A DNA stretch of 64,000 bases from Virgisporangium aliadipatigenens (GTDB lineage: Bacteria > Actinomycetota > Actinomycetes > Mycobacteriales > Micromonosporaceae): positions 62,001 to 126,000 of the forward strand of contig NZ_BOPF01000032.1 of the NCBI RefSeq assembly GCF_016863615.1, written 5' to 3'. Both the position numbers and the translations under genes were made by a program. Shown here piece by piece: positions 23,514 to 32,851 of this stretch. Under the pieces are notes generated by a model that was given only the letters and a program-made list of their open reading frames with translations, did no database searches and was not told the origin of the DNA. The stretch's first letter is position 1. The number at the start of each line of letters is the position of its first letter.

Positions 23514-25116
23514 CCCGCTCGGCGCACTGGTCACCGGCCCGGACGGTATCCCGACGCTGACGCTCGGCTGGACGGTCTTGGAGTGGACGGTCGAGTACCT
23601 GCGTCAGCCGGACGGGCCGGATGCTGGTGCGCCGTGGCGGTTCACCCCGGAACAGGTCCGCATCGTCTTGTGGTGGTACGCCATTGACCCGCGGGGCCGG
23701 TTCGTCTACCGCCGCGCCGTCATCCGCCGGTCGAAGGGCTGGGGCAAGGACCCGCTGTGCGCGGCGCTGGCGTGTATCGAGTTCGTCGGCCCGTGCCGCT
23801 TCGGCGGGTTCGACGCGGCCGGCGACCCGGTCGCGGTGCCGCACCCAACGCCGTGGGTCCAGGTCACCGCGGTCAACCTGGCGCAGACCCGCAACACCAT
23901 GTCGCTTCTGCCGGGGATGCTGTCCCCGGCCGCGGTCGACGACTACGGCATCGACCTCGGCAAAGAGATCATCTACGCCCGCTCCGGCGGCCAGATCCAG
24001 TCAGTGACCAGCTCGCCCCGGGCGCTGGAGGGCGGCCGACCGACTCTGGTCATCGCGAACGAGACACAGCACTGGCTCGCCACGAACGACGGGCACGCAA
24101 TGGCCCGGGTCGCCCGCCGCAACCTGGGCAAGTCCCGCGACGGGGCCGCCCGGCTGGTCGAGATCACCAACGCGCACGAACCCGGCCTGGACTCGGTCGC
24201 CGAACAGTCCTATGAGGCGCACCTGGCGATGGTCGAGGGCCGCACCCGCGGCGGTGGCCTGCTGTACGACTCGCGGGAGGCGCCGCCGGAGACGGTGTTG
24301 TCCGATCCGACGAGCCTGCGCGCCGGCCTCCGGGCGGCGTACGGGGATGCGACGTGGACCGACCTCGACCGGCTCGTCGACGAGGTGTACGACCCGAACA
24401 CCCCGGCGTCGGAATCGCGGCGGTTCTACCTCAACCAGATCGCCGCCGCCGAGGACGCATGGACCACAGCAACCGAGTGGGACGCCTGCGTCTACGACGA
24501 CCAGCTCGGCCCCGGCGACGTCGTCGCCCTCGGCGGGGACTTCTCCCGCACCGACGACGCGACCGCCCTCGTTCTGTGCCGCCTGTCAGACGGACTCCTC
24601 GCACCCGTCGGGGTGTGGGAGCGTCCGGACGGCCCGGCCGGTGACGGCTGGGAAGTACCGCGCGAGGACGTCGACGACATGGTCGCGCACATCTTCGGCC
24701 GATACCGGGTGGTGGCCTTCTACGGCGACGTGGCCGGGTGGGAGTCCTACATCGACGCCTGGTCCGTGCGCTACCGCGACCAGCTCGCGGTCAAAGCCTC
24801 GCCCCGCTCGGTGGTCGGCTGGGACATGCGCGCCCGCACGGGCGAGTTCACCCGCCGGGGCGCCGAAGCAACCCTCGCCGCGATCACCGACCGGACGTTG
24901 CGCCACACCGGCGATCCGGTGTTGCGCCGACACGTGCTCAACGCCCGCCGCCGACCGAACCGGTGGGGCGTGTCGTTCGGCAAGGAGCACCGTGAATCGC
25001 CCCGCAAGGTCGACGCACTCGCCGCCGGCATCCTTGCCCGACTCGCCCGACAGGATGCCCTCGCCGCGGGAGCGGACGGGGCGGGCGAACGCTCCGGTGA
25101 GGTGTGGGCGCTTTAG
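23494..25116 (+). CDS. Terminase large subunit
   Basis: The 540-residue DNA-packaging motor starts at a GTG at 23494. The Walker A-like segment is RRSKGWGKDPL and Walker B is PTLVIANETQHW, followed by the coupling region. The C-terminal RNase H-like nuclease has GGDFSRTDDATALV, FYGDVAGWESYIDAW and a late Asp in SPRKVDALAAGILA. It cuts and pumps DNA into the prohead through the portal at 26726. Confidence 0.92.
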   Translation: MALGRRDPLGALVTGPDGIPTLTLGWTVLEWTVEYLRQPDGPDAGAPWRFTPEQVRIVLWWYAIDPRGRFVYRRAVIRRSKGWGKDPLCAALACIEFVGPCRFGGFDAAGDPVAVPHPTPWVQVTAVNLAQTRNTMSLLPGMLSPAAVDDYGIDLGKEIIYARSGGQIQSVTSSPRALEGGRPTLVIANETQHWLATNDGHAMARVARRNLGKSRDGAARLVEITNAHEPGLDSVAEQSYEAHLAMVEGRTRGGGLLYDSREAPPETVLSDPTSLRAGLRAAYGDATWTDLDRLVDEVYDPNTPASESRRFYLNQIAAAEDAWTTATEWDACVYDDQLGPGDVVALGGDFSRTDDATALVLCRLSDGLLAPVGVWERPDGPAGDGWEVPREDVDDMVAHIFGRYRVVAFYGDVAGWESYIDAWSVRYRDQLAVKASPRSVVGWDMRARTGEFTRRGAEATLAAITDRTLRHTGDPVLRRHVLNARRRPNRWGVSFGKEHRESPRKVDALAAGILARLARQDALAAGADGAGERSGEVWAL

Positions 25117-25125
25117 TGGCGACGC

Positions 25126-25560
25126 CTACTCCTCGTCGTCGTCCCACTCAATGTTGGTTGGCCGCTTGCCGGTTTGGACGAACTCGCGGACGGCATCACG
25201 GGCCTGCGTGGGGGTGAGCCGGAGCCGGTCTGCAACGTAATCGGTCGGCACACCGTTGTAGTTGAACCACAGCGGGCCGTTCTCCCACGGCGGCAAGGCC
25301 GGGTCGTATCCGATGCCGACGCCTTCCGGTCCTGTGTAGAGAACGCTGGCGCGGTCGGGATGGCCGAGGGTGATTTCGATACCGACTGGGAACGGCCCGA
25401 AGGTGGCACCGTCGGCGAAGATACCGGCCTTGTACCCGTAGCCGTCTTCGTCGCGGCTGGCGGCTACCCGATCGAGGACCGTATCGAGGTCATCGACCGT
25501 AGAGACGGTGGCCTGGCTGTGCTCGTCCCACTCGCCCCAACCGACGCGGTACGCGCTCAT
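25126..25560 (-). CDS. Imm1-family immunity protein
   Basis: A 144-residue acidic protein, directly after and overlapping the deaminase gene by 4 bp. Imm1 features are visible: AYRVGWGEWDEH, a central beta region and the GPLWFNYNGVPTDYVAD segment followed by a helix (TPTQARDAVREFVQTGKRP). Imm1 proteins are known partners of SCP1.201-like deaminase toxins, which matches the neighbour. It would bind and block the deaminase to protect the lysogen. Confidence 0.82.
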   Translation of the reverse strand: MSAYRVGWGEWDEHSQATVSTVDDLDTVLDRVAASRDEDGYGYKAGIFADGATFGPFPVGIEITLGHPDRASVLYTGPEGVGIGYDPALPPWENGPLWFNYNGVPTDYVADRLRLTPTQARDAVREFVQTGKRPTNIEWDDDEE

Positions 25561-26630
25561 CGCTGTGTTACCCCTTCTCCGGTCCCGGTGTATGTGCCCC
25601 AGTAGACCGGGCCGTCCTTACCGGCAACGTACACGTCGAGGGTCATGCCGCGATCGAGCAGGCTCGACAGCATCGCATGGCACCCGAGAGGACCGATACA
25701 CGGACGCTTGCTCACGACCAGCACCGCATGATTCACATTGCCGTCACGCATGATGCCGCTCGTGTGGCCTTCCACATGGGAGCCGGCCACGTCGAGTCGG
25801 TGCCACCGCCGTTTGAGCGTGGCGTAGTTGTCCACGACGGCATTCGACGTCCCGTTGAGCAGCAGCCCGTTGTGTAAACGCCTACCCTGTCCGTCGGTCA
25901 TCACGCCGGCCGTCTTCGAACCCGGCGGCACATGCAGATCGGTCGCGATGGCCGATACAAAGTCCGGAATCGAGCGCGCCGGGTCAACCCGGAAGCCGGG
26001 CGCTGGCTCCGGTGGCGATGCCCGTTCGGCATCGGGCGATTGGCTGCTGGGGCCGCCGTCGTCCGCTACCGCTTTCGCAGGTTCGCCCTCGGATCCGTCC
26101 GGCGATGCACCTCCGCCGCCGGCATCACGAGCCTCCGAAAGCGCTGCCTCGACATGCTGTTGCGCCAAGGTGCAGTGCTGTCCAACAGTAATGAGAACGT
26201 TCCTGATGCCTTCCAGCCGGGCGAGCATCGGACCTGGCCGCCCGCCCTGCAACGTCGCCGCAGCAGCGCGTTGAACCTCCACCAGGCGGTCAATCGTGGT
26301 TCCGATCCCGTCGTGAACGGCGGCAAGCGCCGCCCCGATCGGGGTCAGAATATCGATTGTCTGTTGCGGAATCATCTGCCTCGGTGCCAGCGACACCGGT
26401 CGTCTCGCCTCCTGGACTGCGCCGCCGAGGCCGGCGATCCGGGCGCGAATTTCGCCGATGCCCGAACGAACCCGTCCCATCGCCTGCGCGATTCCGGTGA
26501 ACCCGGTCGCCGCCATGTGCGCTGCGATGTCCGCGGAACCGCGTTCGGCCCCGCCCGCGATCTCCCCGGCCCGGGCGATCCCGGTCTGCATCGCCGCGAG
26601 GTCGCCGTCGAGGTCGTCGATGAGCGTCAC
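25557..26630 (-). CDS. SCP1.201/DddA-like DNA cytidine deaminase toxin
   Basis: The 357-residue protein has an N-terminal helical region of about 170 residues (WXG100-like in size and composition), a Gly/Ser/Pro/Glu-rich linker to about 215, and a C-terminal deaminase domain. The catalytic motif is H285-V-E287-G and the zinc cysteines are in P-C311-I-G-P-L-G-C317, the SCP1.201-like form of the DddA family. Members deaminate cytosine in DNA. It lies on the minus strand between terminase and portal and is coupled to Imm1. Delivery route is unknown; it could be secreted or act on competitors or infecting phage. Start is a GTG at 26630. Confidence 0.82.
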   Translation of the reverse strand: MTLIDDLDGDLAAMQTGIARAGEIAGGAERGSADIAAHMAATGFTGIAQAMGRVRSGIGEIRARIAGLGGAVQEARRPVSLAPRQMIPQQTIDILTPIGAALAAVHDGIGTTIDRLVEVQRAAAATLQGGRPGPMLARLEGIRNVLITVGQHCTLAQQHVEAALSEARDAGGGGASPDGSEGEPAKAVADDGGPSSQSPDAERASPPEPAPGFRVDPARSIPDFVSAIATDLHVPPGSKTAGVMTDGQGRRLHNGLLLNGTSNAVVDNYATLKRRWHRLDVAGSHVEGHTSGIMRDGNVNHAVLVVSKRPCIGPLGCHAMLSSLLDRGMTLDVYVAGKDGPVYWGTYTGTGEGVTQR

Positions 26631-26725
26631 GCCCTACGGCCCTCGCATCCGGTCGACACCGATCGAAGCGTAGGAGTCTCCACCAGCGCCGACAAGGCGC
26701 GGCCGAACTGCAACAGGGGGCGGGG

Positions 26726-28087
26726 ATGCTGAGTCGACGTGACGCGGTCGATACAGCCGCGGGGATCCTGCCGAAGTACCGCGCCGAACTCGAACGCCTC
26801 GACCGGATCGATCGGTACCTGCGCAACGAACACGACGGGCCGTACATGCCCCGCGCGGCGTCGACGGAATACAAGCTGCTCGCCAAGCGCGCCCGGACGA
26901 ATCTATTGCCACTGGTCGTCAACGGCGTCGCCCAGGCGCTCTACGTCGAGGGCTACCGCCGCTCGGACGGGGCCGCCCCGGCAGGGGCGTGGCAGTGGTG
27001 GCAGACGAACGGGCTCGACGCGCGCCAGTCGGCGATCCACCGCGCCGCCCTGGCCTACGGCACCGCCTACGTCACGGTCACCTCCGGCGTCGACGACCTC
27101 GGCGCGCAGATGCCGGTCATCCGCGGCGTGTCCCCGCGGCGGATGCTCGCGGTGTACCAGGACGAGACCGCCGATGACTGGCCGGTCTTCGCGCTGCGCG
27201 TCGACCCGCAGCAGGCCGGCACCGACCGGCGGCTGATGCTGCGCCTCTACGACGACACCGCGGTCCACTTCCTGTCCGTCGACACCTCCGGCGACCGGCC
27301 CGAGTACATCGACACCCGCACCCACGACATCGGCCTGTGCCCGGTCGTGCGCTTCGCCGACGTCCCCGACCTGGAGGGCCGCGCGCCGGGCGAGGTCGAG
27401 CCGCTGATCGAGGTCCAGGACCGGATCAACCAAACGGTGTTCGACCTGTTGGTCGCGCAGACGTTCTCGTCGTTCAAAATCCGCACCGTTTCCGGGATGG
27501 CGCCGCAGCTCGACGAGCACGGCCAGCCGAGGCCGTTGCCGGTCGACGCGCGCCGGTTCCTGATGGCGAAAGACCCGGACACGAAGTTTGGGCAGCTCGA
27601 CGAAACCGACCTGCGCCCGCTGCTCGCCTCGGCGGACGCGGCGATGCGGCACATGGCGGTCATCTCCCAGACCCCGCCGCAAGACCTCCTCGGGGAGCTG
27701 GCGAATCTGTCCGCGGAGGCGTTGACCGCCGCCCGCGACGGGCAGACCCGCAAGCGCATCGAGCGGGAGCACGTGTTCGGCGAAGCGTGGGAACAGACCC
27801 TGCGCCTGGCCGCCTACGTCGCCGGGGACACCACCGGCGCACGCGACCGCGCCGCTCAGGTCGCGTGGCGGGACGTCGAAGCCCGCTCGCTCGCCCAGGT
27901 CGCCGACGCGCTCGGGAAGATCGCGCAGATGCTCGCCGTCCCCGTCGAAGCGCTCTGGTCGCGCATCCCCGGGGTCACCGCGACCGACATTGAGCAGTGG
28001 CGCCAGATGCGCGCCACTGAGCAGGCCGCGGACCCGATGCGACGCCTCGCCGACCAGGTCGAACGCCAAGCCGCACCACCACCCTGA
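26726..28087 (+). CDS. Portal protein (SPP1 gp6-like)
   Basis: The 453-residue protein forms the dodecameric DNA entry ring. Family features include the N-terminal AGILPKYRAELERLDRIDRYLRNEH, the RTNLLPLVVNGVAQALYVEGYR segment and EPLIEVQDRINQTVFDLLVAQTFSSFK. A C-terminal helical crown ends in VERQAAPPP. It follows the terminase, displaced by the toxin-immunity insertion, and precedes the MuF gene. Confidence 0.9.
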   Translation: MLSRRDAVDTAAGILPKYRAELERLDRIDRYLRNEHDGPYMPRAASTEYKLLAKRARTNLLPLVVNGVAQALYVEGYRRSDGAAPAGAWQWWQTNGLDARQSAIHRAALAYGTAYVTVTSGVDDLGAQMPVIRGVSPRRMLAVYQDETADDWPVFALRVDPQQAGTDRRLMLRLYDDTAVHFLSVDTSGDRPEYIDTRTHDIGLCPVVRFADVPDLEGRAPGEVEPLIEVQDRINQTVFDLLVAQTFSSFKIRTVSGMAPQLDEHGQPRPLPVDARRFLMAKDPDTKFGQLDETDLRPLLASADAAMRHMAVISQTPPQDLLGELANLSAEALTAARDGQTRKRIEREHVFGEAWEQTLRLAAYVAGDTTGARDRAAQVAWRDVEARSLAQVADALGKIAQMLAVPVEALWSRIPGVTATDIEQWRQMRATEQAADPMRRLADQVERQAAPPP

Positions 28088-28111
28088 CCAACCCGAAAGG
28101 GGGCCGCGGGC

Positions 28112-29965
28112 GTGCCGGTGTCCGCGGCGGGGGCGACGTTGACCGCCCGGCACCGGGCCGACCAGCTCGCCCTGCGGAGCCGGTTCGCCGGCACTTTCCT
28201 TGCGGCGTGGCCGGTCCTCGATCCGTTCCGGCTCGACGACACCACCCCGGCGTGGCTCGCCGTCGCCGAACGCATGGTCAGCGACGCCCGCCGCACTTCG
28301 GCCGCGACGACCGCCGGCTACTACCGGGCGCACCGCGACGCCGAGCTGGCCCACCTCAACCGCGACCACGGCGACGGGTTCGCCCGGGTCGTCGACGACG
28401 GCCCGGACCCGGTCGCGTTGCGGACCTCGCTGCTGGTCACCGGGCCGGTCACGATCCGGCGCCTGTCCGGGCAAGGCGTTCCGGTGCCGGAGGCGGCACG
28501 GGCCGCGGTCGTTCGGGCCGAGGCCGCCGCCGCGCGACACGTCCTCGATGGTGGCCGGAACACGATGCGCACCACGATCGCCGCGGATCCGGTCGCGCTC
28601 GGATGGGCGCGGGTCACCGACGCGAACCCGTGCTGGTTGTGCGCGATGGCCGCCTCCCGCGGACCGGTCTACAAGACCCGCGACAGCGCGCTGTTCACCT
28701 CCAGCACCGGTGGGCAACCGTGGCACGACGGATGCGCCTGCACCGCGGAACCGGTCTACAGCCGCAATGCGGCATGGCCCGGCGACGGCCGAGACTGGGC
28801 ACGGCTGTGGGCGGAAGTCACCACCGGCCTCTCCGGTGAAGACGCCCGGCTCGCGTTCCGCCGCGCGGTCGACGCACAACGCCGCGACCGGAACCGCGCC
28901 GGAACCACCGACGACACCGGGCCGGAACCGGAAACCGCGCCCACTCCGGAACCCGTTCCCGCCCCCGAACCGGAACGAGCGGAAGCCGTTCCGCCCCGGG
29001 AGCCGGAACCGGAACAGCCCGCCGACCAGGCACAACCCGAGGGTGTCGACCCGCTCGACGGGGTCGACCTCGCCGAACTGTCCGACGACGCGCTCTATGA
29101 CCTGTTCGGCGACGTGTCCGCCGACCCGGACACACCGGAACCGGTGTTCGACCGGCTGCTCGCCGAGATGGAACGCCGCGAGTCCGCCGGAACCGACCCG
29201 TCCCCGGAACCGGAACCCGCCCCGGAAGCGGTGCCGGATCTCCCGGAACCCGTCGAGCAGGCGCCGGAGCCGGAGCCGGTGGATCCGCTCGACGGGCTCG
29301 ACCTGGCGGCACTGGCGGATGCCGACCTGTACCGGCTGTGGCGCGACCACGCCGACCAGCCGGACGCGGTCGAGCGGATCGCCGCGGAACTCGCCGCCCG
29401 CGACGCCCGCACCGCCGGCCCGGCCGAAGACGCCGCGCCCGAGCCGGCAGACGAGTGGCCGGAGCCCGCGGTCGAGGAATGGCCGGACTGGGACGCCGAA
29501 GACCTCACCGACGAACAGCGGCGCATCGACGAGTTGGTCGCCGCCGGGTGGGACTACCGCGACGCCTACGCCGAGGTCCACCAACAAGACGCCGCGGAAC
29601 TAGAGCGTCAGGAACGCGCCGCCGCCGTCGACGTCGAGCGCCGCGCCGGAGAGACCCGCGACCAAGCGGTCCGCCGGATGTACGACGAGTGGCTACACCT
29701 CCAGCTCGTCGCCGCCGAAGAGGCGACGAACGGCTACCTACTCACCAGGGCCGGTGAAGCGGCCGGCATCGACCCGATCAGCGTGTTCTCCGGCCCCGCA
29801 GCGCGGGCACGCAAATGGGCCAGCGAGGAACTGAAACGGTGGTGGACAGACAATCCACGGCTGACGTTCACTGAGTTCCGCGCGCAGATCCTCGGCCGCG
29901 ACACCGACCGGCAAGCCGCCGAACGCATCCGCTCCCAAGGCAACGACAGGGACTTCGGACTATGA
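28112..29965 (+). CDS. MuF-like minor capsid protein with acidic repeat tail
   Basis: A GTG at 28112 gives 617 residues. The N-terminal 260 residues are a MuF/VG15-type head protein, with ARVTDANPCWLCAMAASRGPVYKT and WHDGCACTAEPVYS showing the paired cysteines. A Glu/Pro-rich spacer (EPEPE) follows. Then two related helical repeats occur, VDPLDGVDLAELSDDALYDLF and VDPLDGLDLAALADADLYRLW, and a charged C-terminal helix region. The protein may be packed in the head with the DNA. The repeated tail is an unusual extension. Confidence 0.8.
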   Translation: MPVSAAGATLTARHRADQLALRSRFAGTFLAAWPVLDPFRLDDTTPAWLAVAERMVSDARRTSAATTAGYYRAHRDAELAHLNRDHGDGFARVVDDGPDPVALRTSLLVTGPVTIRRLSGQGVPVPEAARAAVVRAEAAAARHVLDGGRNTMRTTIAADPVALGWARVTDANPCWLCAMAASRGPVYKTRDSALFTSSTGGQPWHDGCACTAEPVYSRNAAWPGDGRDWARLWAEVTTGLSGEDARLAFRRAVDAQRRDRNRAGTTDDTGPEPETAPTPEPVPAPEPERAEAVPPREPEPEQPADQAQPEGVDPLDGVDLAELSDDALYDLFGDVSADPDTPEPVFDRLLAEMERRESAGTDPSPEPEPAPEAVPDLPEPVEQAPEPEPVDPLDGLDLAALADADLYRLWRDHADQPDAVERIAAELAARDARTAGPAEDAAPEPADEWPEPAVEEWPDWDAEDLTDEQRRIDELVAAGWDYRDAYAEVHQQDAAELERQERAAAVDVERRAGETRDQAVRRMYDEWLHLQLVAAEEATNGYLLTRAGEAAGIDPISVFSGPAARARKWASEELKRWWTDNPRLTFTEFRAQILGRDTDRQAAERIRSQGNDRDFGL

Positions 29966-30162
29966 CCGCCACCGTCACCCGCCTCGACCGGCTACACGCC
30001 ATGCGCGCCGCCCGCACGGCGGCACTGCGCGCGCTGCCCGTCACCGTCTGCCCCTACCGCACAGACGGCGACGGTCGACAGCGCGTCCTTGCCCGGGTCT
30101 TCGTCCGCGAGTACCTGCGACACCAACCGCCAGCAGACGACTTGATCGATTACTCCCGATAG
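29962..30162 (+). CDS. Small hypothetical protein, possibly Rmf/CrpP-like
   Basis: The ATG overlaps the MuF stop and gives 66 residues. The segment VTVCPYRTDGDGRQRVLARVFVREYL has the CPY...W/F-x-G-like pattern loosely seen in ribosome modulation factor and CrpP-type small proteins, but the match is weak. Coupled to the MuF gene. Function unknown. Confidence 0.5.
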   Translation: MTATVTRLDRLHAMRAARTAALRALPVTVCPYRTDGDGRQRVLARVFVREYLRHQPPADDLIDYSR

Positions 30163-30171
30163 AGCTTCGTT

Positions 30172-30423
30172 CTATGGAGTCGGCGGGCCGGGTGCAGTGG
30201 GCGGCTCGATCGATGGCGGTTGCCGCCGTCCAACGAGTTCTAACAGCCACGGACCGATATGACGGAGAGTGCTGAGCCAGGAGGTCACGGGGAACGCTTT
30301 GGCGATTGGTGGAGCAGCTTTAAGAGCCTCGACGCCATGCAGTTTGGTGATCGCGAAGCAGAACAAGAGCCACAGCGCCCACGCCACCACGGGCAAGATC
30401 GCCATCAGGGCGAAAAAGGACAC
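30172..30423 (-). CDS. Small membrane protein (minus-strand cargo)
   Basis: The GTG at 30423 (VSFFALMAILPVVAWALWLL) preceded by GGAG gives 83 residues; a GTG at 30483 would add 20 residues. One or two hydrophobic helices lie at the N-terminus, and the tail is Pro-rich (RRQPPSIEPPTAPGPPTP). It opposes the late operon between the MuF and scaffold genes, the same pattern as 22444 and 33570. Function unknown. Confidence 0.5.
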   Translation of the reverse strand: MSFFALMAILPVVAWALWLLFCFAITKLHGVEALKAAPPIAKAFPVTSWLSTLRHIGPWLLELVGRRQPPSIEPPTAPGPPTP

Positions 30424-30552
30424 GATTCTTCCACTCCAAACAGGGGAAGGTCGATCCTCAAGGCGGCATTTTACACCACGCACCTACTCGGCGGCAGGAC
30501 TCCTTCGCGTCCGAATCTCGCCATACCGATCGAAGTTCAGAGGAGACCACGC

Positions 30553-31080
30553 ATGCCTGAGATCGCTGCGGACCAGGATCCCGCGATCGAATCCGCAACA
30601 TCGCCGACCTCCACGTCAGCACCAGCCTCTACGGCGCAATCGCCGAGTACACCGCCGTGGGAACGCAACGGGAAGCCGTTCGACCCGGCCCGCGCCTGGT
30701 CGCTCATCGAGAATCTGCGCGCCGACCTCGCCGCCGCGCGCACCACCCCGCCCGCCGGCCCCGCCGGGACGGGCACCCCGCCGGCCCCGGTGGACGTCCC
30801 GGACGTGCAGACGCTGCGCGCCGACCTGGTCCGCGAACGGGTCGCCCGCCGGTTCGGTTTCGATGACGCGCTGCTCGACCTGCTCGGCACGGGTGACGAA
30901 GCGACCCTCACCAGCCGGGCGCAGACCCTCGCCGACCGGCTCAACCCGCCGGGCGCTGGTGGCGGGTCGCCGGTGCCGCGCCGCCCGGTCGAACAACTGC
31001 GCGGCGGCGCCGACCCGACCACCGACGCCGAGGAAACCGACCCGGCAAAGCTCGCCGGCAAGGTCCGGCGTGGCTTCTAA
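30553..31080 (+). CDS. Capsid scaffolding protein
   Basis: The ATG at 30553 (MPEIAADQDPAIE) gives 175 residues. It has a low-complexity Ser/Thr/Pro N-terminus and a helical middle (WSLIENLRADLAAAR; VQTLRADLVRERVARRFGFDD). The basic C-terminus (KLAGKVRRGF) is typical of scaffolds that bind coat protein. Position directly before the coat gene supports the call. No protease domain is seen. Confidence 0.72.
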   Translation: MPEIAADQDPAIESATSPTSTSAPASTAQSPSTPPWERNGKPFDPARAWSLIENLRADLAAARTTPPAGPAGTGTPPAPVDVPDVQTLRADLVRERVARRFGFDDALLDLLGTGDEATLTSRAQTLADRLNPPGAGGGSPVPRRPVEQLRGGADPTTDAEETDPAKLAGKVRRGF

Positions 31081-31116
31081 CCCGACCATCCCCACGCTGC
31101 CGCTGGAGGCTTGCCT

Positions 31117-32043
31117 GTGCCGCACCAGTTCCTGAAACCGACCGTCATCGCCCGGACCGCGCTCGGGCTGCTGGAGCGCGAAATCGTGCTGCCCGCCCTG
31201 GTGTGGCGCGACGCAGTCGCCGACTTCGCCGGTGCCCTCGACGACACCGTCACCCTGCGCGTCCCGGCCCGGCTCAAGGCCCGCCGGGTCGCGCTGCGGG
31301 ATCACTCCAACCCGATCGTTACCGACGAGCTGAAAGAGACCGCGGTCCCGGTCAAGCTCGACACCCACGTCTATTCCGCGGTCGGGGTCACCGACGAAGA
31401 ACTCACCCTGGACATCTCCGACTTCGGCGCCCAGGTCCTCATGCCCCAGGTGCGCGCCATCGCCGAGGACATGGAAGACCAGCTCGCCGCCACGATGGCC
31501 GCCGCCACCTACGCCACCACGCTCGCGCTCGACCTGACCAAGCCCGAAGACACCCTCGTCGACGCCCGCATGGCGCTGAACAAGGCCAACGTCCCGCTCG
31601 GCGACCGGTTCGCTGTCGTCGGCGCCGATATGGAAGCGGTGTTCCTCAAGTCCGAAGTGCTGAAGAAGGCCGACTCCTCCGGCTCGGACTCCGCACTGCG
31701 GGAAGCCGAGATCGGCCGGGTGCGCAGCTTCCCAACCTACGTCGCCAACGCCCTGCCGCCGAAGGCCGGCTACGTGTTCCACCGCTCCGCGTTCGTGCTC
31801 GCGCTGCGCGCCCCGGTCGTGCCGGACGGGGCCACGTTCGGCCGCTCGGAGTCCTACGCCGGAATGGCGATGCGGTGGCTGCGCGACTACGACGCCGCGT
31901 ACCTGCGCGACCGGTCCGTCGTGTCGTCGTTCTCCGGCACCAAAGCCGTCGTCGACGGCCCCCTCGCCGTGCCGTCCGGCTCGCCCGCCGGCACACCGGC
32001 GGTGCCGACGTTCGTCCGCGCGGTCAAGCTCACCATGTCCTGA
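31117..32043 (+). CDS. Major capsid protein, P22 coat-like
   Basis: About 308 residues from the GTG at 31117 (VPHQFLKPTVIARTALGLLE), with GGAGG at proper distance; a TTG six bases upstream is possible. The N-arm FLKPTVIARTALGLLEREIVLP and the E-loop region VTLRVPARLKARRVALRD match P22-type coat proteins with the HK97 fold. The C-terminal half holds the P-domain spine region (RFAVVGADMEAVFLKSEVL). It builds the icosahedral head with the scaffold encoded upstream. Confidence 0.85.
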   Translation: MPHQFLKPTVIARTALGLLEREIVLPALVWRDAVADFAGALDDTVTLRVPARLKARRVALRDHSNPIVTDELKETAVPVKLDTHVYSAVGVTDEELTLDISDFGAQVLMPQVRAIAEDMEDQLAATMAAATYATTLALDLTKPEDTLVDARMALNKANVPLGDRFAVVGADMEAVFLKSEVLKKADSSGSDSALREAEIGRVRSFPTYVANALPPKAGYVFHRSAFVLALRAPVVPDGATFGRSESYAGMAMRWLRDYDAAYLRDRSVVSSFSGTKAVVDGPLAVPSGSPAGTPAVPTFVRAVKLTMS

Positions 32044-32060
32044 CCGGTCGGGAGGCTGCC

Positions 32061-32525
32061 GTGTTGCCCCGCCTCATCGAGCCAGCCGCGGTCATCACCC
32101 GACTCGCCCGCACCCTGTCTCCCGCGCAGCTCGCGCGCCTGGACGCCGTCGTCGACGACATCTCGACCGAGATCCGCTCCGCCACCGGCCGCACCTGGAC
32201 TCTGCCGGATGGCATCCTCGACCCCGCCCGGCCCGACCTGCTCGCCATCATCGCGGGCCGCGCCGCCGAACGCGCCATGCGCAACCCGGGCGGGCTCGCT
32301 GCCGAGACGGTCGGCGACTACAGCCGCCGCTTCCCCGACCACGACACCGGCGACGTTGGCCTGTACCTGAGCGACGGGGAACGGCGGATGCTCGAAGCGA
32401 TGACCGGCGCGGGCACCGGGCTGGTGTCCGTGCCGACCGTCCGCGACGTCGTCGTCGACGAGCGGCGATGGCTGTTCGACGGGCACGGCGGAGACCTCAT
32501 CCTGCACGAGGACCGGCCCGCCTGA
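32061..32525 (+). CDS. Head-tail connector protein
   Basis: The GTG at 32061 after GGGAGG gives 154 residues. It is helical (AAVITRLARTLSPAQLARLDAVVDDISTEIRSATGRTW) as in gp6/gp15-type adaptor proteins that sit under the portal. Its place right after the coat gene and before three small coupled genes is the standard connector block. The stop overlaps the next ATG. Confidence 0.75.
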   Translation: MLPRLIEPAAVITRLARTLSPAQLARLDAVVDDISTEIRSATGRTWTLPDGILDPARPDLLAIIAGRAAERAMRNPGGLAAETVGDYSRRFPDHDTGDVGLYLSDGERRMLEAMTGAGTGLVSVPTVRDVVVDERRWLFDGHGGDLILHEDRPA

Positions 32526-32851
32526 TGCTGCTCCCGCACCCGGTCACCGTCTATCCGTCCCAGCCGGACACCGACCCGGACGGCAATCCCATCCGCCGCC
32601 CCGCGCCCGCCGGGGTCGACGTCGACGGCTACGTCCAACCCGCAGCCACACCCGGCGGCACCCGCGACGACCGGGCGGCCCGGGTGCGGGCGGTCGCCTA
32701 CCTCGACCCGGATGCGCCGTACCTCGACCGCGGATCCCGACTCGTCCACGACCACACCACCCACGAAACCGCCGGCCCTGCCCGCCGACACACCGACCCG
32801 GACGGGACGTGCGTGTTCTGGCGGGTCGAGCTGGTCGCCGCGGAGGACTGA
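32525..32851 (+). CDS. Head closure / connector protein
   Basis: The ATG at 32525 overlaps the previous TGA and gives 108 residues. It is beta-rich and begins LLPHPVTVYPSQPDTDPDGNP, similar in layout to small head-closure (stopper) proteins. Assignment rests mainly on synteny: it is second in the four-gene connector block between coat and tail tube. Its stop overlaps the next ATG. Confidence 0.65.
   Translation: MLLPHPVTVYPSQPDTDPDGNPIRRPAPAGVDVDGYVQPAATPGGTRDDRAARVRAVAYLDPDAPYLDRGSRLVHDHTTHETAGPARRHTDPDGTCVFWRVELVAAED

Noticed and set aside
26903-29587. 894-residue leftward open frame across portal and MuF genes
   Set aside because: Antisense frame of two well-supported phage genes; no recognisable domain or ribosome site.
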